64,000 nt of DNA from Streptomyces actuosus (GTDB lineage Bacteria > Actinomycetota > Actinomycetes > Streptomycetales > Streptomycetaceae), in NCBI RefSeq assembly GCF_016921115.1, contig NZ_JAFFZS010000018.1, forward strand, positions 1 to 64,000, in the 5' to 3' direction. Shown piece after piece: positions 24,113 through 33,430 of this stretch. Numbering within the stretch: the stretch's first letter is position 1; each line of letters opens with the position of its first letter. Made by a program: the position numbers and the translations under genes. The notes beneath the pieces are model-generated. The model did no database searches and was not told the origin of the DNA. It saw only the letters and a program-made list of their open reading frames with translations.

Positions 24113-24730
24113 GTGCGGGTGTGGCCGACGACACGGCCCCGAACACGGTGGAGCGACTACCGTTCCGGGAGTTCCCCCGACCCCGGCAGCATCTCGGACG
24201 ACCCGGCAGTGCAAGCAGACCTCTCCCCGATCATCGCGGCGACCGCCCAGTGGCTGACCGGTGCCTACCCGGCGTGCGGTGGCGCGCTCCCCTCCGTACT
24301 GTGCGAGGTGCAGGCCCGGCAGGCCGTGACGGTCGCCGCCTGGCTGCGCTACCCCACTTCGATGGACGTCGCCCTGGTCGGCATGTCCGGCCCCGGCGGT
24401 GCGGGGCGCCTGGACCGGATCACCGGTGCGGACCTTGCCGCGGACGCCGACGACCAGGAGTGGCGCACGTGGGTGGACGAGGTCGTCGCGAGCTGGGCGG
24501 CCTGCCTGCTCACCGACCCGGTCCTCGCCCGGCAGGCCGTCGCCGCACTCGCCGGCGGCGACCACACGGCCCGTACCCCCGTCGACTTCCACCGCCTGCT
24601 GGCCCCCGACGAGACCGACCGGCGTGCGGCGGCCCTCCTGCGCCACCCCGACCTGCTCGCCCCGGTGGCCCGTCTCCACCGCGACCAGCTCCTGAGCCGC
24701 CTCGACCCGGGCCGGGCCCTGACCGCCTGA
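24113..24730 (+). CDS. Hypothetical protein
   Basis: Up to 205 residues. From about residue 33 onward (VQADLSPIIAATAQWLTG) codon use is typical of the organism. The first 30 codons contain rare codons such as ACA, CGA and CAA, so the true start may be the GTG at 24209 (173 residues). The protein is helical and acidic, with repeated Trp residues (AAWLRYPTSMDV, DQEWRTWVDEVVASWAACLL). I see no signal peptide or known domain. No ribosome-binding site is convincing at either start. Confidence 0.55.
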   Translation: MRVWPTTRPRTRWSDYRSGSSPDPGSISDDPAVQADLSPIIAATAQWLTGAYPACGGALPSVLCEVQARQAVTVAAWLRYPTSMDVALVGMSGPGGAGRLDRITGADLAADADDQEWRTWVDEVVASWAACLLTDPVLARQAVAALAGGDHTARTPVDFHRLLAPDETDRRAAALLRHPDLLAPVARLHRDQLLSRLDPGRALTA

Positions 24731-25021
24731 CGGCCACCGCCAGGGCCCGCCGAACCGGCCGCTTCCTGGGGCCCGGCGATCCCGGCGCGTACGGCCCCGC
24801 ACCCCGCGGCACCCGGCACCTCGGGCCCGGCCGCTTCGACCTTGCGGGCAGGGGCGGCCACCCCGGCAGAGCCGCGGGCCCACGCCCACGCTTCCGTCGC
24901 GCGCGGCCCCGCGGACGAGCCGGCGGCTCCGCCGTGACGCGCGCCCTGCCGACGGTCGGCGGGCGGCCGTAGACTGCCCGAGTCGCAGGCATGCAGGCGT
25001 ACTTGAGGGGGAGGGGCCGCC

Positions 25022-26578
25022 ATGTCCGGGGACCCGCACGGCAACGGTTTCGTCGTACCGCCGATGCCCTCCTCGCCGCCGCCCGCCCCGCCCGACGCCC
25101 TCCGCGCGGTGACGGTGGCCGTGCTGAACCTCACTGGCCTGGGGCTGGGGTACGCGCTGCTGCGCCGGTGGCTTCCGGCGGCCGGGTGCTGGGCTGCGAC
25201 CGCACTCCTGCTGCTGGTGGCGCTGCCCGCCGACGCGGACGGGGTGCCGACCGCCGTGCCCGTCGTCTACGGGGCGGTCCTCGCGGTGGCGGCCGTTCAC
25301 GGTGCGGTCGCCGGACTGCGGGCCCGGCTCGCCCGGCCGGCCCGTGTCCCGCTCGCCCTGCTGCTGGGTGTGCTCCTGCTCGCCGTGCCCGTCGGCGGTG
25401 CCGTGCTGTACGACGGTGCCCGGGCGGAAGCCCTGCAGCAGCAGCTGCTCGATCGGCTGGAACGCGCCGACCACGTGGTGGCGGAGGCCGGCCGGCAGCC
25501 CTTCACCAGCGCGCAGGCGGACTACCGCAGGGCGTTGGCCGACTACCGCGAGCTGGCCACCGGCCATCCCGGCTCCCGTGCGGCCCATCGGGTCCCCGAC
25601 CGGATGAAGACCTTCTACGCGACGGTCGGCGCGGTCTACGACCGCAAGGACTACTGCACGGCCGTCGCTCCGCTCACGTACCTGCGGACCGTGCCGCAGA
25701 CCATGCCCGAGCGGCAGCTCGGCGCCCTGGTCCGCTGGCCCGACGACCGCCTCGCCGTCTCCCTGTACGAGTGCGGGGCGGCCGGGCTGGCGAAGGGGGA
25801 CGCCGACTGGCCCCGCCGCTTCGGCGAACTCCTCGCCGCCTTCCCCGAGTCGGCGCAGGCGGCCCGGGTGGAACCCGCCGTCGACGGCGCGGTCGGCAGG
25901 GCCGAGAAGGCGCTGCGCGGTGACGAACCCTGCACCGCGGTGAGGCAGTTGCGTGACCTTGCCACCCGCGTCACCGCACTGACGGCCGAACAGACGCAGG
26001 ACGGTGCCCTCGCCGAGGACGCCCGCCGTGCCACGGGGAGCGCGGACGCGGGCCTGTACGCCTGTGGCGTCGACCAGTACGGGGACGGTGACTTCGAGGC
26101 CGCGCAGGGCACGATGGAGGACTTCGCGGAGAAGAACCCCAAGGACCGGAACCGGGCTCGCGCGCAGAAGATCGCCATCGCCGCCGAGATCGCCCGGACC
26201 GTCCCCGAGGCCGGCAAGCGCCTTCCCACCACAGCCTCCGGGGGCGGCATCCGGGTCACGGTGAAGAACGACAGCCCGCACGACATCACGGTCCTGTACA
26301 CCGGACCCGTCACCGGCCGTTTCACCATCGAGGCCTGCGGAGCCTGCAGGACCTATCCGCTCGCCACGACGCTGGGCCCGGCGTTCGAGCCGTGCGGCGA
26401 CCGTGGAAGGACCTACCCGCAGCGGACCATCAGTCTGCCGCCGGGCACCACCTACTTCGTGCACAAGCCGAGCAGCGGTGCTACGGCCGCCCCGGGCAAG
26501 GACACCGCCGAGCTCACGTCGGGCTACATCTACACGGAGTGCGCCTACACCACCGAAGGGTTCGGTACGACGGCCTGA
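25022..26578 (+). CDS. Membrane protein with large extracytoplasmic domain
   Basis: A 518-residue protein. A short Pro-rich N-terminus is followed by four predicted membrane helices between residues 28 and 131 (including CWAATALLLLVALP, VYGAVLAVAAVHGAVAG and ALLLGVLLLAVPVGGAVLY). A long soluble part follows: helical repeats with TPR-like spacing (about 140-400, e.g. FTSAQADYRRALADYRELA and DGDFEAAQGTMEDFAEKNP), then a beta-rich end (about 405-518) with EACGACRTYP (a CxxC pair) and several further Cys. I do not recognise the family. ATG 25022 follows GGGGGAGGGG. Confidence 0.75.
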   Translation: MSGDPHGNGFVVPPMPSSPPPAPPDALRAVTVAVLNLTGLGLGYALLRRWLPAAGCWAATALLLLVALPADADGVPTAVPVVYGAVLAVAAVHGAVAGLRARLARPARVPLALLLGVLLLAVPVGGAVLYDGARAEALQQQLLDRLERADHVVAEAGRQPFTSAQADYRRALADYRELATGHPGSRAAHRVPDRMKTFYATVGAVYDRKDYCTAVAPLTYLRTVPQTMPERQLGALVRWPDDRLAVSLYECGAAGLAKGDADWPRRFGELLAAFPESAQAARVEPAVDGAVGRAEKALRGDEPCTAVRQLRDLATRVTALTAEQTQDGALAEDARRATGSADAGLYACGVDQYGDGDFEAAQGTMEDFAEKNPKDRNRARAQKIAIAAEIARTVPEAGKRLPTTASGGGIRVTVKNDSPHDITVLYTGPVTGRFTIEACGACRTYPLATTLGPAFEPCGDRGRTYPQRTISLPPGTTYFVHKPSSGATAAPGKDTAELTSGYIYTECAYTTEGFGTTA

Positions 26579-26932
26579 CCCCGCAGGACCGGACGGTTGT
26601 GCCTCGGACGGCGCCGGAAGGGCGCCGACGTCAGGTACCGGCCCGTGCTCCTGCCGGACGTCGGCAGCCTCTGACCGACCATTTCGGGCCACCGCTCACC
26701 GACCACGGCGAGGCCGTGTCCTGGCACACCGACCGGCTGTCCGGGCCGCGCCGCCGGGAACCGCTGGAGCATGCCCGTGCGGCCCTGACGGCAGTCGCTC
26801 CGTCGAAGGAACCTCCCGCCCGCACCGTTTCACCTCGCGCCGACGGGTGACGCATGTGTAAGGCGCCACGCCGGCCTGCCCGACGAGGTCCGGTGCGCGC
26901 GCCCGGCGCGGTGGCGATGGAGAGGAGCCCCG
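26579..26932. other. Gap before the efflux gene
   Basis: 354 bases. One frame from about 26670 to 26850 reads QPLTDHFGPPLTDHGEAVSW and on to ARTVSPRADG with fair codon use, but it has no start of its own and no family I know. It may be a remnant or chance. The efflux gene's leader is at the right end (GGAGAGGAG before the GTG). Confidence 0.4.
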
Positions 26933-28420
26933 GTGACACCGGAGGTGACAGGGGAGTCCGGCCGGCAGCGGTGGAAGGCCCTGTGGGTCACACTGGTGAC
27001 CGGGTTCATGAGCCTGCTCGACGTGACGATCGTCGCCGTGGCCCTGCCCACCCTCCAGCACGACCTGCACGCCTCCGTGGCCGCGGTGCAGTGGGTCGTC
27101 TCCGGCTACGCCCTGGCGTTCGCCCTGGCCCTGGTGCCGGCCGGACGCCTCGGCGACGCGATGGGCAGGCGCCGCATCTTCCTGTGGGCGCTCGGCGCCT
27201 TCGTGGCGTGCAGTGCCGCCGCCGGGGCCGCTCCCACCATCCTGCTGCTCGTTCTGGCCCGGGTCGCGCAGGGCGTGGCCGCCGGCTGCCTCGCCCCGCA
27301 GAACTCCGCCTTGATCCAGCAGATGTTCCGCGGTGCCGAGCGCGGCCGTGCCTTCGGTCTCTTCGGTGCCACGGTCGGCGTGTCCGCGGCCGTCGGCCCC
27401 GTCACCGGCGGCCTCATCCTGACCCTGGCGTCCGGCGCGGACGGCTGGCGCTGGATCTTCTACGTCAATGTGCCGATCGGGCTGGCCGCGCTGCTGCTGG
27501 GAGTTCGGTACCTGCCGCGCGTGGCTCCCGGCCGCAGCCGGCGTCTCGACCTGACCGGTGTGGCCCTGCTCGGGGCGGGGGTCCTGGCCCTCATGCTGCC
27601 GCTGGTGTTCGCCGAGGCGGGGGGAGTACGCCGGCTGTGGTGGCTGTTCCCCCTCGGCGCCGCCCTCCTGGCCGGCTTCGCCCGCTGGGAGGGCCGTGTC
27701 ACCGCGCGCGGAGGGCAGCCCCTGCTCGATCCGCGCCTGGCCACCGGCACGCGCGGATACCTGCCCGGCGCCGTGCTCGCCACGCTGTACTTCGTCGGGT
27801 TCAGCGGGGTGTGGCTCGTCTTCGCGCTGTTCCTCCAGAACGGCCTCGGCTACTCGCCGCTGCAGTCCGGGCTCGCGGTGACGCCGTTCGCGATCGGCTC
27901 GGCATCGGCGGCCGTGGTCGCGGGCCGGCTCGTGGAGCGGCTCGGCCGGCTGCTGACGGTGTGCGGGCTGGTCGCGGTGATGGCCGGGCTGGGCGGCGCG
28001 GCCCTGCTCCTGAGGTTCGCCCCTGCCGGGGCGGTGGTCTGGCTCGCCCTGCCCGCCCTGCTCGTCGCCGGCCTGGGCAGCGGATGCGTCATCTCCCCGA
28101 ACGTCACCATGACCCTGCGGGACGTCCCGGTCCGGACGGCGGGAGCGGCCGGCGGCGCCCTGCAGACCGGGCAGCGGCTGGGCGGCGCCATCGGCACGGC
28201 TCTGCTGCCCGGCCTGTTCTACCTGGTGCTGAACGCCACCGGCGAGGACTACCGGGCCGCCGCGTCCCTCGCCGTCGGAGCCGCGCTCGCCGCGATGCTC
28301 GCCGCCTTCGCCGTCGCCGTCGCGGACTGGCGGCGCGACCGGCGGGACGACGGCGGGGCCGACCCCGAGAACCGGCCGCACAGCCACACCCACGCGGGCC
28401 GCTGTGGACCGGCGGCGTGA
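26933..28420 (+). CDS. MFS drug-efflux transporter, DHA2 (EmrB/QacA) type
   Basis: A 495-residue inner-membrane protein with about 14 helices. The DHA2 signature is at the N-terminus: FMSLLDVTIVAVALPTLQHD, WVVSGYALAFALALVPAG, motif A GRLGDAMGRRRIFLWAL and motif C-like GVSAAVGPVTGGLI. These proteins export drugs or metabolites using the proton gradient. The GTG start follows GAGAGGAG. The LuxR-type regulator gene downstream has the same direction 354 bases away. A functional link is possible but unproven, and no biosynthetic cluster is present. Confidence 0.92.
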   Translation: MTPEVTGESGRQRWKALWVTLVTGFMSLLDVTIVAVALPTLQHDLHASVAAVQWVVSGYALAFALALVPAGRLGDAMGRRRIFLWALGAFVACSAAAGAAPTILLLVLARVAQGVAAGCLAPQNSALIQQMFRGAERGRAFGLFGATVGVSAAVGPVTGGLILTLASGADGWRWIFYVNVPIGLAALLLGVRYLPRVAPGRSRRLDLTGVALLGAGVLALMLPLVFAEAGGVRRLWWLFPLGAALLAGFARWEGRVTARGGQPLLDPRLATGTRGYLPGAVLATLYFVGFSGVWLVFALFLQNGLGYSPLQSGLAVTPFAIGSASAAVVAGRLVERLGRLLTVCGLVAVMAGLGGAALLLRFAPAGAVVWLALPALLVAGLGSGCVISPNVTMTLRDVPVRTAGAAGGALQTGQRLGGAIGTALLPGLFYLVLNATGEDYRAAASLAVGAALAAMLAAFAVAVADWRRDRRDDGGADPENRPHSHTHAGRCGPAA

Positions 28421-28774
28421 GGCTCTTCCGGCCCCGCACCCCCCGCCTTGAGAGGCCGGGCCCCGGGCGCGTGCCGCCGGCCGTCCGACGCCGGGCGCAC
28501 GGCCGGTGCCCGCTCGCACCGCGCGTCGCAGGTCGCTGACCTGCCCGGAGGCGGGGAGCGCCGCCCGGCGCCGGCGGCACGGCCGTCCCGGCGGGACGTC
28601 GGCGACCGGGCGACCCAGAGCCGGCCCCGGGCACGCACGCGGAGCCGACCGGAGATCGTCCCTGGGCGCCGGACACGACCGGGCCGGGACGTTCGGGTGT
28701 CCGGCGGGAACCCTTCCGGCCCTGTCCGGCACGCCTGTGCGCCGGAAGACTGCGAAGCTGGTGGGGGAGCGTTC
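28421..28774. other. Leader region of the LuxR-type regulator
   Basis: 354 bases. The regulator's frame stays open upstream, but residues there are Arg/Gly/Pro-rich and unlike the protein. I see no gene or clear operator. Confidence 0.45.
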
Positions 28775-31462
28775 ATGGCCTGGCGCACACGGGTGGTGAA
28801 CATCGTGGCGGAGAGCGACCGAACTCAGCACGACCCTGCCGATACCGACGTCGACCCAGCAGGTGAACCGTTTCTTCGGACGCGGTTCACCCCACCGGCC
28901 CGCCCCGGTACGTTCCTGCGGCGCGAACGGCTGGTCAAGCACCTCGACGAGGGCCTGCTGACCCCGCTGACGATGGTCAACGGCGCCGCCGGTGCGGGCA
29001 AGACCCTGCTGGTCGCCGACTGGGCGGCCGAACTCGCACAACCGGTCGCCTGGCTCACCCTCGACCCGGCCATCCGGCGCCCCGGCATGTTCTGGGCCCA
29101 CCTGCTGCACGCCCTGCGCACCAGCGGCATGGCGCTGCCCGCCGACATCGGCTTTCCCGCCGACGCCGGCCAGGTGCCCCCCACTCTGCTGCATCAGCTC
29201 GCCGCACGGCTGAGCAGCGGCGAGAGTCCCGCGACCGTGGTGCTCGACGAGTACGACCACACCGCCTGCGAGGTCGGGGAACAGGTGGAGTTCGTCCTCC
29301 ACCACGCCGCCCCCGGACTCCGCCTCATCCTCCTCACCCGCACCGAACCGATGCTGCCGCTGCACCGCTACCGGGCGGCCGGCGAGATGACCGAGATCAG
29401 GGACGCCGAACTGGCCTTCACCCCCGAGGAAGCGGTGACCCTCCTGGACCTGCACGGGCTCCACCTGCCGATCCGCGCCGCCCGCGACCTGGTGGAACGC
29501 ACCCGGGGCTGGGCGGCCGGACTGCGGCTGTCCGCCCTGGCGGCCGGGCAGGACCAGGACCCGGAGCGGTACCTCGCAGAGTTCGAGGCGGGCCACAGCG
29601 TCGTCGCCGACTACCTGCTGGCCGAGGTGCTCGAACGGCAGCCGCCGCAGACCCAGGACCTGCTGCTGCGCGCGAGTGTGCTGGACGGCTTCCGCCCCGA
29701 ACTCGCCGACGCCCTCACCGGGCGGACCGACGCCGCACCCCTCCTCGCAGGGCTGCACCGCCAGAACGCGTTCGTCGAGGACCTCGGCCACGGCTGGTAC
29801 CGCCTCCACCCGCTGTTCCGGGAGATCCTCCGCGCTCACCTGCGGGAGCGGACGCCCGGCCTGGAACCCGAACTGCACCGGCGCGCCGCACAGTGGCTGC
29901 GGCGGTCCGGATCGCTCCCGGAGATGCTCGCCCACGGTGCCGCAGCGGGAGACTGGGAGTTCACCGTCCGCGCCCTCGTCGACGACCTGGCCGTCGGGCA
30001 GTTGTTCACCGGACTGCCGTCCGGCGACCCGGCCGACCTGTTCGCCGGTATGGAACCCGGTGCGGGCGGCGCCCCGACGGACCTCGTCCGCGCGGCCCTC
30101 GACCTGTCCCGCCACGACCTCGAACGGGGACTGTCCCGCCTGCGAAGAGCCGAGGAACAGCTCACCGCCGACGACTCCGGCCCTGCCGCACGGCTGAGCT
30201 GCGCGCTGCTCCAGACACTGGCGGCCCGGCTCACCGGGGACCCCGACCGCGCCGAACGCGCCGCCCGGGCGGCCCGCGAACTCCTGCGGGACGTTCCCGC
30301 CCACCTCCTCGACCGGCATCCCGAACTTCCCGCCCTGCTGCTGACGCACCTGGGGTCGACACGCGTGTGGAGCGGGCGCTTCGACGAGGCCCGCGCCGCC
30401 CTCACCGAGGTGGCCGCGGGACAGGGAGGCGCCTCCACGGCCGTGCCCCGGCAGGAGGCGCTGGCCCACCTGGCACTGATCGACCACCTCACGGGCTGGC
30501 CGGGCAGGGCGGAGCGGAACGCGCACGCGGCGACGGCCGAGACCGAGCGCCACCACCTGCCCCCGTCCCCCGGTGCCGGACTCGCCCGGCTGGTCCTGGC
30601 CGCGGTGGCGGTCGAGAGGGACGAACCGGCCCAGGCGCAGGCACTCCTCGACCGGACGTCCGAGCCGCCGCAGAAGGACCCCGTCACGGCGGCCTTCCGG
30701 TCGATCGTGCGGGCCCGGCTGCTGCCGGCCCGGGGCAGGACACGGGCCGCGCCTGCGGCCGCCGGACCGCCCGTGCGGGTCGTCACCGCCTCACCCTGGG
30801 CGGACGGTCACGCCGCCCTGATCGCCTCCGCCGCCCATCTGGCGGACGGCCACCCGGACGCCGCCGCCGAACTGCTGCGGGAGGCGGCGCAGGACCAGCC
30901 GGCGTGCGCGCTGGGCCTGGCACGGGCCCGCCTGGCGGCCGGAGACCGGCTCCGGGCCCTCGACGCGCTCGACGGCGTCACCACCGAGGAGCGGTCCGGG
31001 CCGGCGGTGCGCGTCCGTGCGACGCTGGTGCGGGCGCAGATCGCGCACGCGGAGGCGGACCCGGGCGCCGCCCGCAGGCTCCTCGCCCGTGCCCTCGTGG
31101 ACGCCAGGCGCGACCGGCTGCGCCGGCCCTTCCTGGAAGCGGGAGCGTGGCTGGGCCCCTACCTGGCGACGGCACAGCTGCAGCGCCTGGCCGGAGGCTG
31201 GTTCACACCGGGGCCCGCGGCGTCCGGTGAGTCGCCCGGCGGGCAGCCCGACCCCGTGGCCCTGCCGGTGGAGCAGCTGAGCGACCGCGAGCGGGACGTC
31301 CTGACGCGGCTCGCCCAGATGATGTCGACGGAGGAGATCGCCGCCGACCTGTTCGTCTCCGTGAACACGGTCAAGACCCATCTCAAGAACGTCTACCGCA
31401 AGCTGGGAGTGAACCGCCGCCACGACGCCGTGCGGCGCGCCCGCGAACTGCGTCTGCTGTGA
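28775..31462 (+). CDS. Large LuxR-family (LAL/MalT-like) transcription regulator
   Basis: An 895-residue STAND-type activator. Walker A is VNGAAGAGKTLLVADW near residue 70-80, and the Walker B-like strand is ATVVLDEYDH near 160. The middle 500 residues are TPR-like helices, including LLLRASVLDGFRPELADAL and YRLHPLFREILRAHLRE. The C-terminus is a LuxR HTH: LSDRERDVLTRLAQMMST, EEIAADLFVSVNTVKTHL and VYRKLGVNRRHDAV (about 832-890). MalT-like proteins bind ATP and an inducer, then activate sigma-70 promoters. ATG 28775 has GGGGGAG 7 bases upstream. Its target is unknown; the adjacent efflux pump and the 65-aa stress-type gene are candidates. Confidence 0.92.
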   Translation: MAWRTRVVNIVAESDRTQHDPADTDVDPAGEPFLRTRFTPPARPGTFLRRERLVKHLDEGLLTPLTMVNGAAGAGKTLLVADWAAELAQPVAWLTLDPAIRRPGMFWAHLLHALRTSGMALPADIGFPADAGQVPPTLLHQLAARLSSGESPATVVLDEYDHTACEVGEQVEFVLHHAAPGLRLILLTRTEPMLPLHRYRAAGEMTEIRDAELAFTPEEAVTLLDLHGLHLPIRAARDLVERTRGWAAGLRLSALAAGQDQDPERYLAEFEAGHSVVADYLLAEVLERQPPQTQDLLLRASVLDGFRPELADALTGRTDAAPLLAGLHRQNAFVEDLGHGWYRLHPLFREILRAHLRERTPGLEPELHRRAAQWLRRSGSLPEMLAHGAAAGDWEFTVRALVDDLAVGQLFTGLPSGDPADLFAGMEPGAGGAPTDLVRAALDLSRHDLERGLSRLRRAEEQLTADDSGPAARLSCALLQTLAARLTGDPDRAERAARAARELLRDVPAHLLDRHPELPALLLTHLGSTRVWSGRFDEARAALTEVAAGQGGASTAVPRQEALAHLALIDHLTGWPGRAERNAHAATAETERHHLPPSPGAGLARLVLAAVAVERDEPAQAQALLDRTSEPPQKDPVTAAFRSIVRARLLPARGRTRAAPAAAGPPVRVVTASPWADGHAALIASAAHLADGHPDAAAELLREAAQDQPACALGLARARLAAGDRLRALDALDGVTTEERSGPAVRVRATLVRAQIAHAEADPGAARRLLARALVDARRDRLRRPFLEAGAWLGPYLATAQLQRLAGGWFTPGPAASGESPGGQPDPVALPVEQLSDRERDVLTRLAQMMSTEEIAADLFVSVNTVKTHLKNVYRKLGVNRRHDAVRRARELRLL

Positions 31463-31473
31463 CCGTCCCACGG

Positions 31474-31498
31474 CCGCCGGACACACGGTGGCCGGCGG
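31474..31498. terminator. Hairpin after the LuxR-type gene
   Basis: 7-bp arms CCGCCGG / CCGGCGG with an 11-base loop, 11 bases after the stop. The rest of the gap to 31806 holds no gene. A loose repeat CTCACC-N7-GGTGAG lies at 31689-31707. Confidence 0.55.
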
Positions 31499-31805
31499 GG
31501 ATCGTGCGGCCGACCGGCCCGCCTCGGCCGGGGAGCCCCGCGGAGCCCCGTCGACGTCCCGGCCCCGGACCGCACCCGCACGGTGCGTGCGCGTGCCCCC
31601 GCACCCGGCCGCACCGTCCCGGTCTCCGGCTCGCGCAGCCCCGTCGACGTCGGCCGACCGCGGGCATCGTCGGAGCATCGGACTGCGGCTCACCTGCGCC
31701 GGGTGAGGCCCGGCACCCCGCTCAGGCAGGACGATGCAGGGCGAGGCCCGGCAGAGTCCCGGCAGAGCCCGGGGGCTGCCGCAGCCGTCGGCGGGAGAGC
31801 AGATC

Positions 31806-32003
31806 ATGCGCTACGAGATCCGCGTCGCGGGACACATGTCGGAGACGCTGGCCAAGGCGTTCCCGGAGCTGCGGCATGTGCTGATCCACGAGCAGACCCT
31901 GCTGTACGGTCCCGTCGCCGACGAGGGGCACCTGTACGGTCTGCTGGCCCGCTTCCAGTCGCTGGGTCTGCGGGTGGTGGAGATGCGGCAGTTGCCCGAC
32001 TGA
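31806..32003 (+). CDS. Small conserved protein, 65 aa
   Basis: MRYEIRVAGHMSETLAKAFP, then LLYGPVADEGHLYGLLARFQ and SLGLRVVEMRQLPD. I recognise this as a recurring Streptomyces small protein with a ferredoxin-like beta-alpha-beta layout and no assigned function. ATG 31806 is preceded by GCGGGAGAG. The much longer open frame upstream is not coding. It is convergent with the DUF2252 gene, 17 bases apart. Genes around it (K+ channel, HdeD, SHOCT) suggest a stress setting. Confidence 0.75.
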   Translation: MRYEIRVAGHMSETLAKAFPELRHVLIHEQTLLYGPVADEGHLYGLLARFQSLGLRVVEMRQLPD

Positions 32004-32020
32004 CCGCTCCGGTGGGCCGG

Positions 32021-33430
32021 TCACCCGTCGGTCGCACGGATCCGGCCCGACCGGGCGGCTGCGGCCAGTGCCCGGAAGTCCTGCTCGTTCCGGTCGGCGT
32101 AGGCCTGCGCGAAGTCGGTCAGCGCCCGGTCGAAGCGGTCGCCGCCGCCCAGGTAGGCCGCGATGGCCACCGGGTCTCCGGAGCGTGCGTGGGCCCGGGC
32201 CAGACCGGCCCCGCACAGCTGCCCGAACAGTGCCAGCAGATCGGCGTCCATGGTGTCCGGGCGGGCGATGCCCTTCCAGTCCCGCAGTTGGCGCACGTAG
32301 AAGTCCCGGCCGCGTCCGTCGAGGCCCACCACGTGGGTCCAGCCCAGGAAGATGTCGCTGGTCGTCTGGATCAGCCGCTGTCCCTCCACCACCCGGCGGC
32401 CCTGGTTGTCGTAGTGGGGGCCGCCGGTGTGCGCCGCCAGTACCGACTCCTGCGCCTCCTTGGCCTGCAGCAGCAGGGGGTCGTCGCCGTCCCTGCCGAG
32501 CATGAGCAGGATCCAGCACCGCGTGCCCACGCTGCCCACCCCCACGACCTTGCGGGCCATGTCCACCAGGCGGAAGTGGTGCAGCAGGTGCCTGCGTTCG
32601 GACGACAGGGTCCGCGCATAGCGCTCCAGCACGGTCCTGAGCTCCTTCTCCTGGTGGTCGTCGGACGTCTCGGCCAGCAGGTCGCGCAGCGGTGTGATCA
32701 GCGGCGGATCCGGTGTGATGCGCCGTCCCTCGGGCGTGGCCCGGGTCAGCTTGGCGAAGGCCTGCATTCCGGTGCGGGTCCGGGCCCGGGCAGACGCCTC
32801 GGCGGCACGGCGCCTGGCCTCCTTGCTGATCGACGACCGTTGCAACGCGGCTATCCGGTCCGCGTCGTCCTGCGCGTACCAGACGTCCAGTGTGCGCATC
32901 CCGGCGAGCTTCCTCATGCGGGTCCGGTAGGCGCCCACGCACTCCCGCACCGCGTCGTCCTGTTCCCCGACGGAGAACCCGTTGGCCCGGCCCGCGATCG
33001 CGAAGCTGGCGGCGAGCCGCTTGACGTCCCATTCGAAGGGGCCGGCCAGGGTCTCGTCGAAGTCGTTGATGTCGAACACGAGATGCCGCTCGGGGGAGGC
33101 GAGCAGCCGGAAGTTCAGCAGGTGGGCGTCTCCGCACAGTTGGACCGTCAGACCGGTGTCCGGCAGCTGCCCCAGGTCCGCCGCCATGATCGCGGCGGCG
33201 CCCCGGTAGAACCGGAACGGGGATTCGAGCATGCGTCCGTACCGGATCGGGACCAACTCCGTCACCCGGGTGGCCGACTGGCGTTCGACCACGTCGACGG
33301 GGTCGAACCGGTCCGGCCCCGGCTCGAAGCGGCCGTGGACGGAACGGGGAGCGTGTTTACGGGCGTTCCTGCCGTACGCGGCCCGCTCGGCCGGGGACAG
33401 CGAGGTCGTCGAGGGGGTCGGTTTCGTCAT
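32021..33430 (-). CDS. DUF2252 family protein
   Basis: A 469-residue cytoplasmic protein. Family marks are RYGRMLESPFRFYRGAAAIM, VQLCGDAHLLNFRLLASPER, LVFDINDFDETLAGPFEWDV and KRLAASFAIAGR in the first half, and VGVGSVGTRCWILLMLGRDG and VVEGQRLIQTTSDIFLGWT in the second. The GDAHLLNF plus FDINDFDET pair mimics the catalytic loop and DFD-type metal site of aminoglycoside-phosphotransferase-like kinases, so a small-molecule kinase is a reasonable guess. ATG 33430 overlaps the stop of the K+ channel gene (ATGA), so the two are translationally coupled, which is unusual. Confidence 0.9.
   Translation of the reverse strand: MTKPTPSTTSLSPAERAAYGRNARKHAPRSVHGRFEPGPDRFDPVDVVERQSATRVTELVPIRYGRMLESPFRFYRGAAAIMAADLGQLPDTGLTVQLCGDAHLLNFRLLASPERHLVFDINDFDETLAGPFEWDVKRLAASFAIAGRANGFSVGEQDDAVRECVGAYRTRMRKLAGMRTLDVWYAQDDADRIAALQRSSISKEARRRAAEASARARTRTGMQAFAKLTRATPEGRRITPDPPLITPLRDLLAETSDDHQEKELRTVLERYARTLSSERRHLLHHFRLVDMARKVVGVGSVGTRCWILLMLGRDGDDPLLLQAKEAQESVLAAHTGGPHYDNQGRRVVEGQRLIQTTSDIFLGWTHVVGLDGRGRDFYVRQLRDWKGIARPDTMDADLLALFGQLCGAGLARAHARSGDPVAIAAYLGGGDRFDRALTDFAQAYADRNEQDFRALAAAARSGRIRATDG

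Noticed and set aside
26670..26850. Short frame with fair codon use between the 518-aa gene and the efflux gene
   Set aside because: No start codon with a ribosome-binding site and no known family; kept only as a remark in the gap entry.
26696..30556. Very long open frame on the minus strand (over 1200 codons) opposite the efflux and LuxR-type genes
   Set aside because: Composition is Gly/Arg/Gln/His-rich without family motifs. It is the usual mirror frame of high-GC coding DNA, while the plus strand carries two clear families.
26933..31462. Efflux pump plus LuxR-type regulator as the edge of an antibiotic biosynthesis cluster
   Set aside because: No synthase, NRPS/PKS or tailoring genes lie on either side.
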